From NCBI GenBank assembly GCA_016490735.1, contig JAEMWC010000053.1, positions 477,501 to 541,500 of the forward strand: DNA of 64,000 bases, in the 5' to 3' direction. Below, in pieces: positions 51,801 through 62,709 of this stretch. Under the pieces are notes generated by a model. It saw only the letters and a program-made list of their open reading frames with translations. It searched no databases and was not told the DNA's origin. The translations under genes and the position numbers were made by a program. Positions within the stretch are counted from its first letter, which is position 1, and the number at the start of each line of letters is the position of its first letter. This DNA is from Pachyseris speciosa (lineage: Eukaryota; Cnidaria; Anthozoa; Scleractinia; Pachyseridae).

Positions 51801-52184
51801 CACGATGAATTTGCATAACTTCAAAACAACCGTCGCGTGATCGAAACCATCCACCATCCTTTCGACCTTTGGACTATGTGGTTTGCTTTAACCAGTGAAC
51901 ACACCGCCACGTGCCTGCTATTGTGCATTGGCCAATCAAAACACCGGAGCGTAATTGTATTGTCCATTTTGCTGCACAGGAAAAAAAAAGAAAAAAAGAC
52001 TGAGATCTGACACATTTTATAACTCGGTATACTTACAGTATCCCGAGTAATAATGACGACTCTGAAATGACATCTTGTAAAGAAGACAAAATCCGTGATA
52101 CAATAGTGTATACCGTAAAAATCATTATGGATCATTATGGTGACTCACATACTGTAGGTGGATGATATGGATACGAAATCTTAC

Positions 52185-52475
52185 CAAGCAAGTAAACATT
52201 GTTTGCCGCAGGACCTCCTTCACCGTCGTGTGCACATGCGTTGCTCATGCCATGTTTGTCAAATGTCTCTTCTGCTGCATCGCTGGCTGCACACCACTCG
52301 CCGTCCTGAACAGCAAACATTTGATATCCCTTTTGGAGAGTCGCCACAGCGCACTTGCAAGTTGCGTGCGTACGTGCTTGGTAGTGTGAGCCATCCAATA
52401 AGGGATCTCTTCCTTCGATTGTTGGAATTGCACGATCTCCTATATCTTTGAAGCACCTGAAGCTTTTAAGGTAGT
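52185..52475 (-). CDS. Exon of a host extracellular cysteine-rich domain protein
   Basis: Acceptor TTTCTTAACAG before 52475 and donor CTTG|GTAAGA after 52185. The 97 codons contain SFRCFKDIGDRAIPTIEGRD, HATCKCAVATLQKGYQMFAV, QDGEWCAASDAAEETFDKHG and ACAHDGEGGPAANNVYLLG. Five to six cysteines and the CFKD/RAIP and GEGGP signatures match a secreted-domain family I associate with cnidarian genomes. I have no established name or function for it. Uninterrupted, so it could be a live exon; no neighbouring exon of the same gene was identified. Confidence 0.65.
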
Positions 52476-53009
52476 CTGTTAAGAAAGTAATTACACTGAT
52501 TAAATCAGGACTATCGCGGAAATTTGAGGCGGACATTCAAAACAAATTGCTTCAAAATGTATTGTTACAGCACCTGAAAAATAAAGGCGGTTGACGGTCC
52601 AGTGGTCAGTAAAATCTTTTCCAGTGGTTAAAAGTAGAGCAATTTAGTAAAAGCGCAAACCATTGCTCTAACGTCTGTCTCTGTGGGTTGGATTAGGGAA
52701 TAAAATGAAATATTGCATGCAGAGTTTGTCGGTCGCAAGCGGACATAATGTTTGATACATAAAATCCCACAAACATACGCACTGACAATACAACAATACG
52801 AAACTCACGCAGCGTATGTTCCACTACGACTCGTGTACGACCTGTATCACTTTAGTCCACGCCGAACTTTTCTTTTCTTTTCTCGTTTCTTTGGCTGATT
52901 ATCTCGAATCAAGTCACGCCTCCCAAGTTTGTCATGGATACCAAATTATCACAATCACTGCCTATGATCACCCTTTTGAAAATAGCAGTTGATATCCGAA
53001 ATTTTGAAG
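52476..53009. other. No recognised feature
   Basis: Possible upstream intron of the minus-strand extracellular-domain gene. Nothing else identified. Confidence 0.4.
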
Positions 53010-53093
53010 GCAAATTTTCTTTCAAACATTTTACTCAATGAAAATATGATTATTTGGGGTGTACAGGGTTAGGGTTTCCCTCATATACAGAAT
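53010..53093 (+). repeat. 84-bp direct repeat, copy 1
   Basis: Starts GGCAAATTTTCTTTCAAACA. Repeated at 53317-53399, with GGGTTAGGGTTTCCCTCATA in both. Confidence 0.9.
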
Positions 53094-53316
53094 TTAATTA
53101 ATTGAAATAAGCCTGTATTCGTAATTGGATCCTCCTTTGTCATCCGCTAAGTTGACTTCGGTCGTGTATCAGTAATTGATCCTTAATTGGGTTTCAAATG
53201 GAGTTAAAGGCTTCCCCTGCCTTGTCACCTAAGAAAGTAAAATTTCCCGGGATGCCACGTCTTCGATCACGTAAATCACATCTTCGATTGACGTGGGTTC
53301 AAATCCCGCTCAGGGC

Positions 53317-53399
53317 AAATTTTCTTTCAAACATTTATTCAATGAAAATATGATTCTTTGGGGTGTACAGGGTTAGGGTTTCCCTCATATACAGAATAT
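53317..53399 (+). repeat. 84-bp direct repeat, copy 2
   Basis: Second copy. The 220 bp between the copies end in a B-box-like GTGGGTTCAAATCCCGC, so the copies may flank a SINE-like insertion. Confidence 0.88.
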
Positions 53400-53484
53400 C
53401 ACAAGCATCAGACACAAACAGTTAATCTTCATGAAGATACATACACTATCACCAATGACCCACATGTTTTGTTCCACACCTATA

Positions 53485-53513
53485 TTTCGACCACATAAAG
53501 TGGTCTTCATCAG
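53485..53513 (-). ncRNA. Hammerhead-like core in the PLE 3' region
   Basis: CTGATGA at 53513-53507, a perfect 6-bp stem II (GACCAC/GTGGTC, 53505-53500 with 53494-53489) and GAAA at 53488-53485. No acceptable stem III or cleavage triplet follows (the expected H17 is G), so this looks like a defective or structural remnant. Confidence 0.5.
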
Positions 53514-54040
53514 GGTAAAATTACAGTTACAACCGCACGCGTCATACTACTTTTAAAGTGTAAACTGAAACAGCCTCGCGCGCGCGCATCAACAAACGAT
53601 CTCCTCCCCGCGCGCATAATGCCATTATAAACCATCAACAAATTACGTGCCTCTGGAACGCCTGTTCTGACCGAAGAAAACGTCATTGTCATTAAGACCA
53701 TACGGACTCAAAGTATTAAGCTTATAGACCCATTGGCCCTCCTTATCCCTCAGCTCCTCTTCCCCATTGACCCTGTCTATCAACTGAATGTTCATATCAT
53801 CCACACCGCTATGTCCATCACTCCAGAAGTGTTTATAAAGTAGGTCGTCATTCTCCCGCTGTGCCTCGTTCAATCTTCCATGGCGTCTTATTCTGGATTT
53901 ATGGTTGTTAAAATTCTAAACCTTGTAACAGTGGACCCCACATACTGTACTGAACACCTCTTACAAAAACCACATTACTTGAGTTTCAATCAACCACGAA
54001 GAGTGATCAATCACGAAACAGGCTTGTAGGGATAAAAGAT
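53485..54040 (-). pseudogene. Second PLE fragment: GIY-YIG C-terminus and 3' end
   Basis: On the minus strand, from about 53990: CSVQYVGSTVTRFRI, then (after a frameshift) NNHKSRIRRHGRLNEAQREN, LLYKHFWSDGHSG and KEGQWVYKLNTLSPYGLND. This is the GIY-YIG core and tail of a PLE of a different lineage from the one at 1.9-5.5 kb. The RT is absent (5' truncation). The TA tract at 54061 lies just upstream. Confidence 0.8.
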
Positions 54041-54057
54041 TAGCTTTTTCTATTTTT

Positions 54058-54060
<3 letters not shown>

Positions 54061-54133
<73 letters not shown>

Positions 54134-54147
54134 ATATATATATATAT
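54061..54147. repeat. (TA)n microsatellite
   Basis: TA tract with TATCTAGATA interruptions between the second PLE fragment and the 390-bp satellite. Confidence 0.9.
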
Positions 54148-57100
54148 CTGGATTTGCCACAACGTACCTGCGCGGAAGCGGCTCTTCTTGGTGCGGTTTT
54201 TTCTCGTTCAAAAACCATCTCCAAAGTAGCCATTATAAAGACTAAAAGAGTGGTTAGTGCTTTTTTCTCTCCTCCTGCGCCCCTCCTCCTCTCTCACTCT
54301 CTCATTCCCTCCCTCTCAGTGCTGTGGAGTGATTGCCGGGCTCGTCCGGTGCAAAAAACGCCAGTTTTGGACCCATTCCGGTCAAACGGCTCCAAATTTC
54401 TGCGGGTACGTTCTTGCGAATTCAGACAGATATTTCCAGGCTATTGTGCCAACGTTGTCCAACGAGTCAAGTTGCAGCGAAAAACGGCTTTTTGGGCCTT
54501 CTCAAGCCGTCTGGAGCTATTTCAGGGAGTTATCTGTCTGTATTTGCCAAAACGTACCTGCGCGGAAGCGGCTCTTCTTGGTGCGGTTTTTTCTCGTTCA
54601 AAAACCATCTCCAAAGTAGCCATTATAAAGACTAAAAGAGTGGTTAGTGCTTTTTTCTCTCCTCCTGCGCCCCTCCTCCTCTCTCACTCTCTCATTCCCT
54701 CCCTCTCAGTGCTGTGGAGTGATTGCCGGGCTCGTCCGGTGCAAAAAACGCCAGATTTGGACCCATTCCGGTCAAACGGCTCTAAATTTTTGCGGGTACG
54801 TTCTTGCGAATTCAGACAGATATTTCCAGGCTATTGTGCCAAAGTTGTCCAACGAGTCAAGTTGCAGCGAAAAACAGCTTTTTGGGCCTTCTCCACCCGT
54901 CTGGAGCTATTTCAGTGAGTTATCTGTCTGGATTTGCCAAAACGTACCTGCGCGGAAGTGGCTCTTCCTGGTGCGGTTTTTTCTCGTTCAAAAACCATCT
55001 CCAAAGTAGCCATTATAAAGACTAAAAGAGTGGTTAGTGCTTTTTTCTCTCCTCCTTCGCCCCTCCAACTCTCTCACTCTCTCATTCCCTCCCTCTCAGT
55101 GCTGTGGAGTGATTGCCGGGCTCGTCCGGTGCAAAAAACGGTAGTTTTTGACCCATTCCGGTCAAACGGCTCCAAATTTTGTCGGGTACATTCTTGCGAA
55201 TTCAGAGAGATATTTCCAGGCTATTGTGCCAAAGTTGTCCAACGAGTCAAGTTGCAGCGAAAAGCGGCTTTTTGGGCCTTCTCCAGCCGTCTGGAGCTAT
55301 TTCAGTGAGTTATCTGTCTGGATTTGCCAACACGTACCTGCGCGGAAGCGGATCTTCTTGGTGCGGTTTTTTCTCGTTCAAAAACCATCTCCAAAGTAGC
55401 CATTATAAAGACTAAAAGAGTGGTTAGTGCTTTTTTCTCTGCTCCTGCGCCCCTCCTCCTCTCTCACTCTCTCATTGCCTCCCTCTCAGTGCTGTGGAGT
55501 GATTGCCCGGCTCGTCCAGTGCAAAAAACACCAGTTTTGGACCCATTCCAGTCAAACGGCTCCAAATTTCTGCGGGTACGTTCTTGCGAATTCAGACAGA
55601 TATTTCCAGGCTATTGTGCCAAAGTTGTCCAATAAGTCAAGTTGCAGCGACAAAAGGCTTTTCGGGCCTTCTCCAGCCGTCTGGAGCTATTTCAGTGAGT
55701 TATCTGTCTGGATTTGCCAACACGTACCTGCGCGGAAGCGGATCTTCTTGGTGCGGTTTTTTCTCGTTCAAAAACCATCTCCAAAGTAGCCATTATAAAG
55801 ACTAAAAGAGTGGTTAGTGCTTTTTTCTCTGCTCCTGCGCCCCTCCTCCTCTCTCACTCTCTCATTGCCTCCCTCTCAGTGCTGTGGAGTGATTGCCCGG
55901 CTCGTCCAGTGCAAAAAACACCAGTTTTGGACCCATTCCAGTCAAACGGCTCCAAATTTCTGCGGGTACGTTCTTGCGAATTCAGACAGATATTTCCAGG
56001 CTATTGTGCCAAAGTTGTCCAATAAGTCAAGTTGCAGCGACAAAAGGCTTTTCGGGCCTTCTCCAGCCGTCTGGAGCTATTTCAGTGAGTTATCTGTCTG
56101 GATTTGCCAAAACGTACCTGCGCGGAAGCGGCTCTTCTTGGTGCGGTTTTTTCTCGTTCAGAAACCATCTCCAAAGTAGACATTATAAAGACTACAAGAG
56201 AGGTTAGTGCTTTTTTCTCTCCTCCTGCGCCCCTCCTCCTCTCTCACTCTCTCATTGCCTCCCTCTCAGTGCTGTGGAGTGATTGCCGGGCTCGTCCGGT
56301 GCAAAAAACGCCAGATTTGGACCCATTCCGGTCAAACGGCTCCAAATTTCTACGGGTACGTTCTTCCAAATTCAGAAAGAAATTTCCAGGCTATTGTGCC
56401 AAAGTTGTCCAACGAGTCAAGTTGCAGCGAAAAACGGCTTTTTGGGCCTTCTCCAGCCGTCTAAAGCTTTTTCAGGGAGTTATCTTTCTGGATTTGCCAA
56501 AACATACCTGCGCGGAAGCGGCTCTCCTTGTGCGGTTTTTCTCCTTCAAAAACCATCTCCAAAGTAGCCATTATAAAGACTAAAAGAGTGGTTAGTGCTT
56601 TTTTTCTCTCCTCCTGCGCCCCTCCTCCTCTCTCACTCTCTCATTCCCTCCCTCTCAGTGCTGTGGGGTGATTGCCGGGCTCGTCCAGTAGAAAAAAACC
56701 CCAATTTTGGACCCATTCCGGTCAAACGGCTCCAAATTTCTGCGGGAACGTTCTTCCAAATTCAGAAAGAAATTTCCAGGCTATTGTGCCAAAGTTGTCA
56801 ACCGAGTCAAGTTGCAGCGAAAAACGGCTTTCTGGGCCTTCTCCAGCCGTCTGGAGCTGTTTCAGGGAGTTATCTTTCTGGATTTGCCAAAACATACCTG
56901 CGCGGAAGCGGCTCTCCTTGTGCGGTTTTTCTCCTTCAAAAACCATCTCCAAAGTAGCCATTATAAAGACTAAAAGAGTGGTTAGTGCTTTTTTCTCTCC
57001 TTCTGCGCCCCTCCTCCTCTCTCACTCTCTCATTGCCTCCCTCTCAGTGCTGTGGAGTGATTGCCGGGCTCGTCCGGTAGAAAAAACGCCAATTTTGGAC

Positions 57101-60100
57101 CCATTCCGGTCAAACGGCTCCAAATTTCTGCGGGTACGTTCTTCCAAATTCAGAAAGAAATTTCCGGGCTATTGTGCCAAAGTTGTCCAACGAGTCAAGT
57201 TGCAGCGAAAAACGGCTTTTTGGGCCTTCTCCAGCCGTCTGGAGCTGTTTCAGGGAGTTATCTTTCTGGATTTGCCAAAACATACCTGCGCGGAAGCGGC
57301 TCTCCTTGTGCGGTTTTTCTCCTTCAAAAACCATCTCCAAAGTAGCCATTATAAAGACTAAAAGAGTGGTTAGTGCTTTTTTCTCTCCTCCTGCGCCCCT
57401 CCTCCTCTCTCACTCTCTCATTGCCTCCCTCTCAGTGCTGTGGAGTGATTGCCGGGCTCGTCCAGTAGAAAAAAACGCCAATTTTGGACCCATTCCGGTC
57501 AAACGGCTCCAAATTTCTGCGGGTACGTTCTTCCAAATTCAGAAAGAAATTTCCAGGCTATTGTGCCAAAGTTGTCCAACGAGTCAAGTTGCAGCGAAAA
57601 ACGGCTTTCTGGGCCTTCTCCAGCCGTCTGGAGCTGTTTCAGTGAGTTATCTGTCTGGATTTGTCAAAACATACCTGCGCGGAAGCGGCTCTCCTTGTGC
57701 GGTTTTTCTCCTTCAAAAACCATCTCCAAAGTAGCCATTATAAAGACTAAAAGAGTGGTTAGAGTTTTTTTCTCTCCTCCTGCGCCCCTCCTCCTCTCTC
57801 ACTCTCTCATTGCCTCCCTCTCAGTGCTGTGGCGTGATTGCCGGGCTCGTCCGGTAGAAAAAAACGCCAATTTTCGACCCATTCCGGTCAAACGGCTCCA
57901 AATTTCTGCGGGTACGTTCTTCCAAATTCAGAAAGAAATTTCCAGGCTATTGTGCCAAAGTTGTCCAAAGAGTCAAGTTGCAGCGACAAACGGCTTTTTG
58001 GGCCTTCTCCAGCCGTCTGGAGCTGTTTCAGGGAGTTATCTTTCTGGATTTGCCAAAACATACCTGCGCGGAAGCGGCTCTCCTTGTGCGGTTTTTCTCC
58101 TTCAAAAACCATCTCCAAAGTAGCCATTATAAAGACTAAAATGGTGGTTAGTGCTTTTTTCTCTCCTACTGCGCCCCTCCTCCTCTCTCACTCTCTCATT
58201 GCCTCCCTCTCAGTGCTGTGGAGTGATTGCCGGGCTCGTCCGGTAGAAAAAAACGCCAATTTTGGACCCATTCCGGTCACACGGCTCCAAATTTCTGCGG
58301 GTACGTTCTTCCAAATTCAGAAAGAAATTTCCAGGCTATTGTGCCAAAGTTGTCCAACGAGTCAAGTTGCAGCGAAAAACGGCTTTCTGGGCCTTCTCCA
58401 GCCGTCTGGAGCTGTTTCAGGGAGTTATCTTTCTGGGTTTGCCAAAACGTACCTGCGCGGAAGCGGCTCTTCTTGGTGCGGTTTTTTCTCGTTAAAAAAC
58501 CATCTCCAAAGTAGCCATTATAAAGACTAAAAGAGCGGTTAGTGCTTTTTTCTCTCCTCCTTCGCCCCTCCTCCTCTCTCACTCTCTCATTGCCTCCCTC
58601 TCAGTGCTGTGGAGTGATTGCCGGGCTTGTCCGGTGCAAGAAACGCCAGTTTTGCACCCATTCCGGCCAAACGGCTCCAAATTTCTGCGGGTACGTTCTT
58701 GCGAATTCAGAGAGATATTTTTAGGCTATTGTGCCAAAGTTGTCCAACGAGTCAAGTTGCAGCGAAAAACGGCTTTTAGGGCCTTCTCCAGCCGTCTGGA
58801 GCTATTTCAGTGAGTTATCTGTCTGGATTTGCCAAAACGTACCTGCGCGGAAGCGGCTCTTCTTGGTGCGGTTTTTTCTCGTTCAAAAACCATCTCCAAA
58901 GTAGCCATTATAAAGACTAAAAGAGTGGTTAGTGCTTTTTTCTCTCCTCCTGCGTCCCTTCTCCTCTCTCACTCTCTCATTGCCTCCCTCTCAGTGCTGT
59001 GGAGTTATTGCCGGGCTCGTCCGGTGCAAAAAACGCCAGTTTTGGACCCATTCCGGTCAAACGGCTCTAAATTTCTGTGGGTACGTTTTTGCGAATTCAG
59101 ACAGATATTTCCAGGCTATTGTGCCAAAGTTGTCCAACGAGTCAAGTTGCAGCGTAAAACAGCTTTTTGGGCCTTCTCCAGCCGTCTGGAGCTATTTCAG
59201 TGAGTTATCTATCTGGGTTTGCCAAAACGTACCTGCGCGGAAGCGGCTCTTCTTGGTGCGGTTTTTCTCCTTCAAAAACCATCTCCAAAGTAGCCATTAT
59301 AAAGACTAAAAGAGAGGTTAGTGCTTTTTTCTCTCCTTCTTCGCCCCTCCTCCTCTCTCACTCTCTCATTGCCTCCCTCTCAGTGCTGTGGAGTGATTGC
59401 CCGGCTCGTCCGGTGCAAAAAACGCCAGTTTTGGACCTATTCCGGTCAAACGGCTCCAAATTTCTGCGGGTACATTCTTGCGAATTCAGACAGATATTTC
59501 CAGGCTATTGTGCCAAAGTTGTCCAACGAGTCAATTTGCAGCGAAAAACGGCTTTTTGGGCCTTCTCCAGCCGTCTGGAGCTATTTCAGTGAGTTATCTG
59601 TCTGGATTTGCCAAAACGTACCTGCGCGGAAGCGGCTCTTCTTGGTGCGGTTTTTTCTCGTTCAAAAACCATCTCCAAAGTAGCCATTATAAAGACTAAA
59701 AGAGTGGTTAGTGGTTTTTTCTCTCCTCCTGCGCCCGTCCTCTTCTCTCAGTCTTTCATTGCCTCCCTCTCAGTGCTGTGGAGTGATTGCCGGGCTCGTC
59801 CGGTGCAAAAAACGGTAGTTTTTGACCCATTCCGGTCAAACGGCTCCAAATTTCTGCGGGTACGTTCTTGCGAATTCAGACAGATATTTCCAGGCTATTG
59901 TGCCAAAGTTGTCCAACGAGTCAAGTTGCAGCGAAAAACAGCTTTTTGGGCCTTCTCCAGCCGTCTGGAGCTATTTCAGTGAGTTATCTGTCTGGATTTG
60001 CCAAAACGTACCTTCGCGGAAGCGGCTCTTCTTGGTGCGGTTTTTCTCCTTCAAAAACCATCTCCAAAGTAGCCATTATAAAGACTAAAAGAGAGGTTAG

Positions 60101-60130
60101 TGCTTTTTTCTCTCCTCCTTCGCCCCTCCT
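54148..60130 (+). repeat. 388-390-bp satellite array, about 15.3 copies
   Basis: Unit landmark AACGTACCTGCGCGGAAGCG recurs at 54161, 54551, 54941, 55331 (CACG variant), 55721, 56111, 56501, 56891, 57279, 57668, 58057, 58447, 58836, 59226, 59615 and 60004. Two subtypes: A (TTCTTGCGAATTCAGACAGA; GGTGCGGTTTTTTCTCG), copies outside, and B (TTCTTCCAAATTCAGAAAGA; TTGTGCGGTTTTTCTCC), a block from about 56340 to 58440. The 390-bp length is a multiple of three, so three plus-strand frames stay open across units and yield long artefactual ORFs up to 254 codons. The array ends abruptly in TA-rich sequence at both sides. Confidence 0.97.
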
Positions 60131-60171
60131 ATATATATATTCAGAGTTGGATTATTTGGTCGAAGACATTT

Positions 60172-60219
60172 ATCGCTACTCAGAGTTTCATGCTTCTTTC
60201 GAAGCAATCATCAGGCAAC
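60172..60219 (-). ncRNA. Hammerhead ribozyme, type I, minus strand
   Basis: CTGATGA 60214-60208, stem II TGCTTC/GAAGCA (60206-60201, 60196-60191) with GAAA loop, core GAAA 60189-60186, stem III ACT/AGT with CTG loop, triplet GTA with cut after 60177. Stem I GTTGC 60219-60215 with GCGAT 60176-60172 (three Watson-Crick, two wobble). It abuts the end of the satellite through a short TA tract, so it probably marks a PLE pseudo-LTR. Confidence 0.75.
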
Positions 60220-60229
60220 TGCCGAAAGT

Positions 60230-60563
60230 AACGGATACATAAAGATATACACAAAATTTGAAAATACAGAACAATGCCTAGCGGCGTGACACGTGGACGG
60301 AGATGATTGGTTAATCTAAGCGAGCACTGTCTTTAAGAGGAATTTCTTGGAATGTCTACACGTAGATACCAGTTCGCTTCTATTGTTTAGTGTTGACATT
60401 TCGGGTTTACATATAAGAAAGTATTTCTCCCATAAACACAAATTACAACGCTTGTTTACATTTGAATTACATTTGAATTTGAATCTCTGAAAATATACAT
60501 ATTGCTCTAGTTTATCTATTGAGCACTTTAATAGCTGATGAAGACTTCAATTCATTACCTTTT

Positions 60564-60608
<45 letters not shown>

Positions 60609-60870
60609 AAAACCAGTTAAATAGAGACCGAAAATGGACAACTTTTGGTTCAAAAAAGATAAAAACTTAAAAATTTATGAATGACCTGGCTAGCACAAAA
60701 ATAACAGAATCCCCAAAAGAGGGCCCCTGAGCGCTGCAACAACTACAACTGCTAAGATTACAATAAATGAGTCGGTACGCCCTGACTTATTAAAATATAT
60801 ATAAAAATAAATTCACTGCCAATACGCACCTTAAGAAAATCGCAACCTATAGTCCAAACTGTGCTGAAAT
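60230..60870. other. PLE-like and intergenic remnant with TA tract
   Basis: Sequence upstream of the hammerhead strand, a (TA)n tract at about 60569-60606, then AT-rich DNA. No ORF recognised. Confidence 0.45.
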
Positions 60871-61077
60871 TAAGTATAATGGATGCGGTTTTTTGAATGA
60901 AATTCTTGTCTTTTATTAAGTCGATAAGGTGTGTCGGAGAATGGGGTCCAAAGACAAGTATAATCTCCTAAACTTACTTCTTTAATCGAGTTCAGTTCAG
61001 CTCGAGCGAATGACTACAAGAATGCAAAAGCGCGCGCGTGCCCATATATGGTTTGTCACGCTAGACATACTGTGACA
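60871..61077 (-). mobile_element. Putative 3' LTR of the Ty3/gypsy element
   Basis: On the minus strand a purine tract (CAAAAAGAGGAGGA, 61091-61078) is followed at 61077 by TGTCACAG, as expected for a polypurine tract and LTR start. An AATAAAAGAC polyadenylation-like signal lies near 60910-60920. The far end is uncertain because no second LTR is in the window. Confidence 0.5.
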
Positions 61078-61273
61078 TCCTCCTCTTTTTGTTGATAAAG
61101 AAAGCCTAGTTACATGCAAATAGATTAATAGGGAGAACATGATAATCACTGCTAATTAAATCAAACAAATGTCTATCAAATGACAACAGGAACCAAAACA
61201 GTTTGATGGGTGTTAGCATGAACCCAATTGTCAATAAAAAGAGTTTCATTTGCAAGTCTCTGTTTCTCTCTGT

Positions 61274-61720
61274 TCAATCTTTGAACCGGGCTGGGACCTG
61301 GGTGACACGCCCTGTCCTGGTAACCTGGCTCATTGGTTGGAAGCAGGTCCTCTCACCACCTGCAAATGTACTTGCTGGTTGAAGGTCAGCTTGCTTCTCG
61401 CTGCAGGGTAAATTTGAAGCTGACTGTTCAGGTGTCGGTGTACTTTCTTTAGGTCTACCCTCTGCCAACTGGGGAAGTCTAGTTGGTGTGTCGCTGGTTA
61501 TGCGTGTATCTTTGGGGTTGTACACTGGAGCCACTGCACCAACAGGTGGGGTGGTACCATTGGATGGGGGAGTGATTTCACTCTGGCTTCTTGGTCTGAG
61601 GTGCTCCCTGGTTCTCTGGTAGATTTTCCCTTGAATGTCTACCGTGTAGGTCCGGGGGAGTTCTGTTGGCTGCGGCCTGTTTAGCACAGTTTCTGGTTGC
61701 CAGGTTCTCTTCAAGGCATT
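61274..61720 (-). pseudogene. Ty3/gypsy pol C-terminal tail
   Basis: In frame with the integrase after a TGA at 61723-61721, which replaces a residue in REPVFV*NALKRTW (TGG to TGA is the simplest change). Contains PRTYTVDIQGKIYQRTREHL, the usual end of gypsy integrases, and then a Pro/Thr/Ser-rich tail of about 110 residues. Confidence 0.8.
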
Positions 61721-62674
61721 TCAGACAAACACTGGTTCCCGGTTTTTAAGGGGCCTTCTGTCACTACTAGCCTGTCTGTCATAACATACTGCCTGCTTTT
61801 CTTGTCGCCTCCGGTTAGCTTCCTGGTGAAGGTCATTATCTGGGTGTTTGGATTTCAGTGTGCCTCTGCTGCTTGGGAGTGTTGTTTGAGGCTTACGTCC
61901 AAACAATAACTCGTGGTGTGATGGGGTCTGGTCGTCAAGTGGAGTCGTGCGATATACCCATAAGGCTGTGTAAGGGCATTCATTCTCCTCCAGTGCCTTT
62001 CTCAAGAGTGATTTGCAGGTTCCAATTGCTCTTTCTGCTAGGCTGTTGGCTTGATGGTGGTATGGAGAACTGCAGAGCAGTGTGATGCCACTTTGTTTAC
62101 ATTTTGATCTGAACTTTTCGCTTATGTACTGAGATCCAAAGTCAGCGATGATAGTGGCTGGTAGGCCGTAATCTGCCAGGATGCTTGTGAAGTGGTTGCA
62201 CACGGTATGGCTGGTCATGTCATTGAGAAGTCTCATCACAGGGAATCGTGAGTAGTAATCGACGACCATCAAATACTTCTTTCCATTGAATTCGAAGATG
62301 TCGGTGCCAAGTTTCTCCCATGGCCGAGTTGGGAGGTCTGGCTGCATAATGGGTAGTTTGGGTTGAGCTGGCTGATGCTTGCTACACAAGTCGCAGTTCT
62401 TCACCATCTGCCTAATATCAGTGGAAATACCAGGCCAGAACACTGATTCTCTAGCTCGAAGGATACACTTGTTCTCTCCTTGGTGTCCCAGGTGGATTGC
62501 TTGGAGAACCTGGTTTCCCATGGAAGCTGGTATTACAATTCTGCTGCCTTTTACTACTAGGCCATCCTCCAAGGTGAGGTCGCATCGAAAGTTCCAAAAC
62601 TCCCATAGTTCTTGAGGGCATTGCTTTCTGTAGGGGGGCCAGCCATTGAAGATGGTACTCTTCAGTAAACTCAT
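61721..62674 (-). pseudogene. Ty3/gypsy integrase
   Basis: Inserts element cDNA into the genome. Zinc-binding HHCC region (IHLGHQGENKC...VFWPGI...NCDLCSKH), then the RNase-H-like core with the three acidic residues: Asp in LGTDIFEF (near 62300), Asp in IIADFGSQY (near 62140, where Asn of the usual DNGPQ is Phe) and Glu in NSLAERAIG (near 62035). A stop and frame change separate it from the RT ORF at 62710, and a nonsense codon separates it from its C-terminal tail. Confidence 0.92.
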
Positions 62675-62709
62675 TGTTTGGTCCTATGCTGTCGAAGACT
62701 TCACTGCCA

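Noticed and set aside
53065..53090. Telomere-like GGGTTAGGG
   Set aside because: A single short match inside an 84-bp repeat; no array, and not at a chromosome end.
54154..60242. Many long plus-strand and some minus-strand ORFs (up to 254 codons) in the satellite
   Set aside because: They repeat the same peptide every 130 codons in several frames at once, which follows from a tandem repeat with a length divisible by three. No domain or start context supports a protein.
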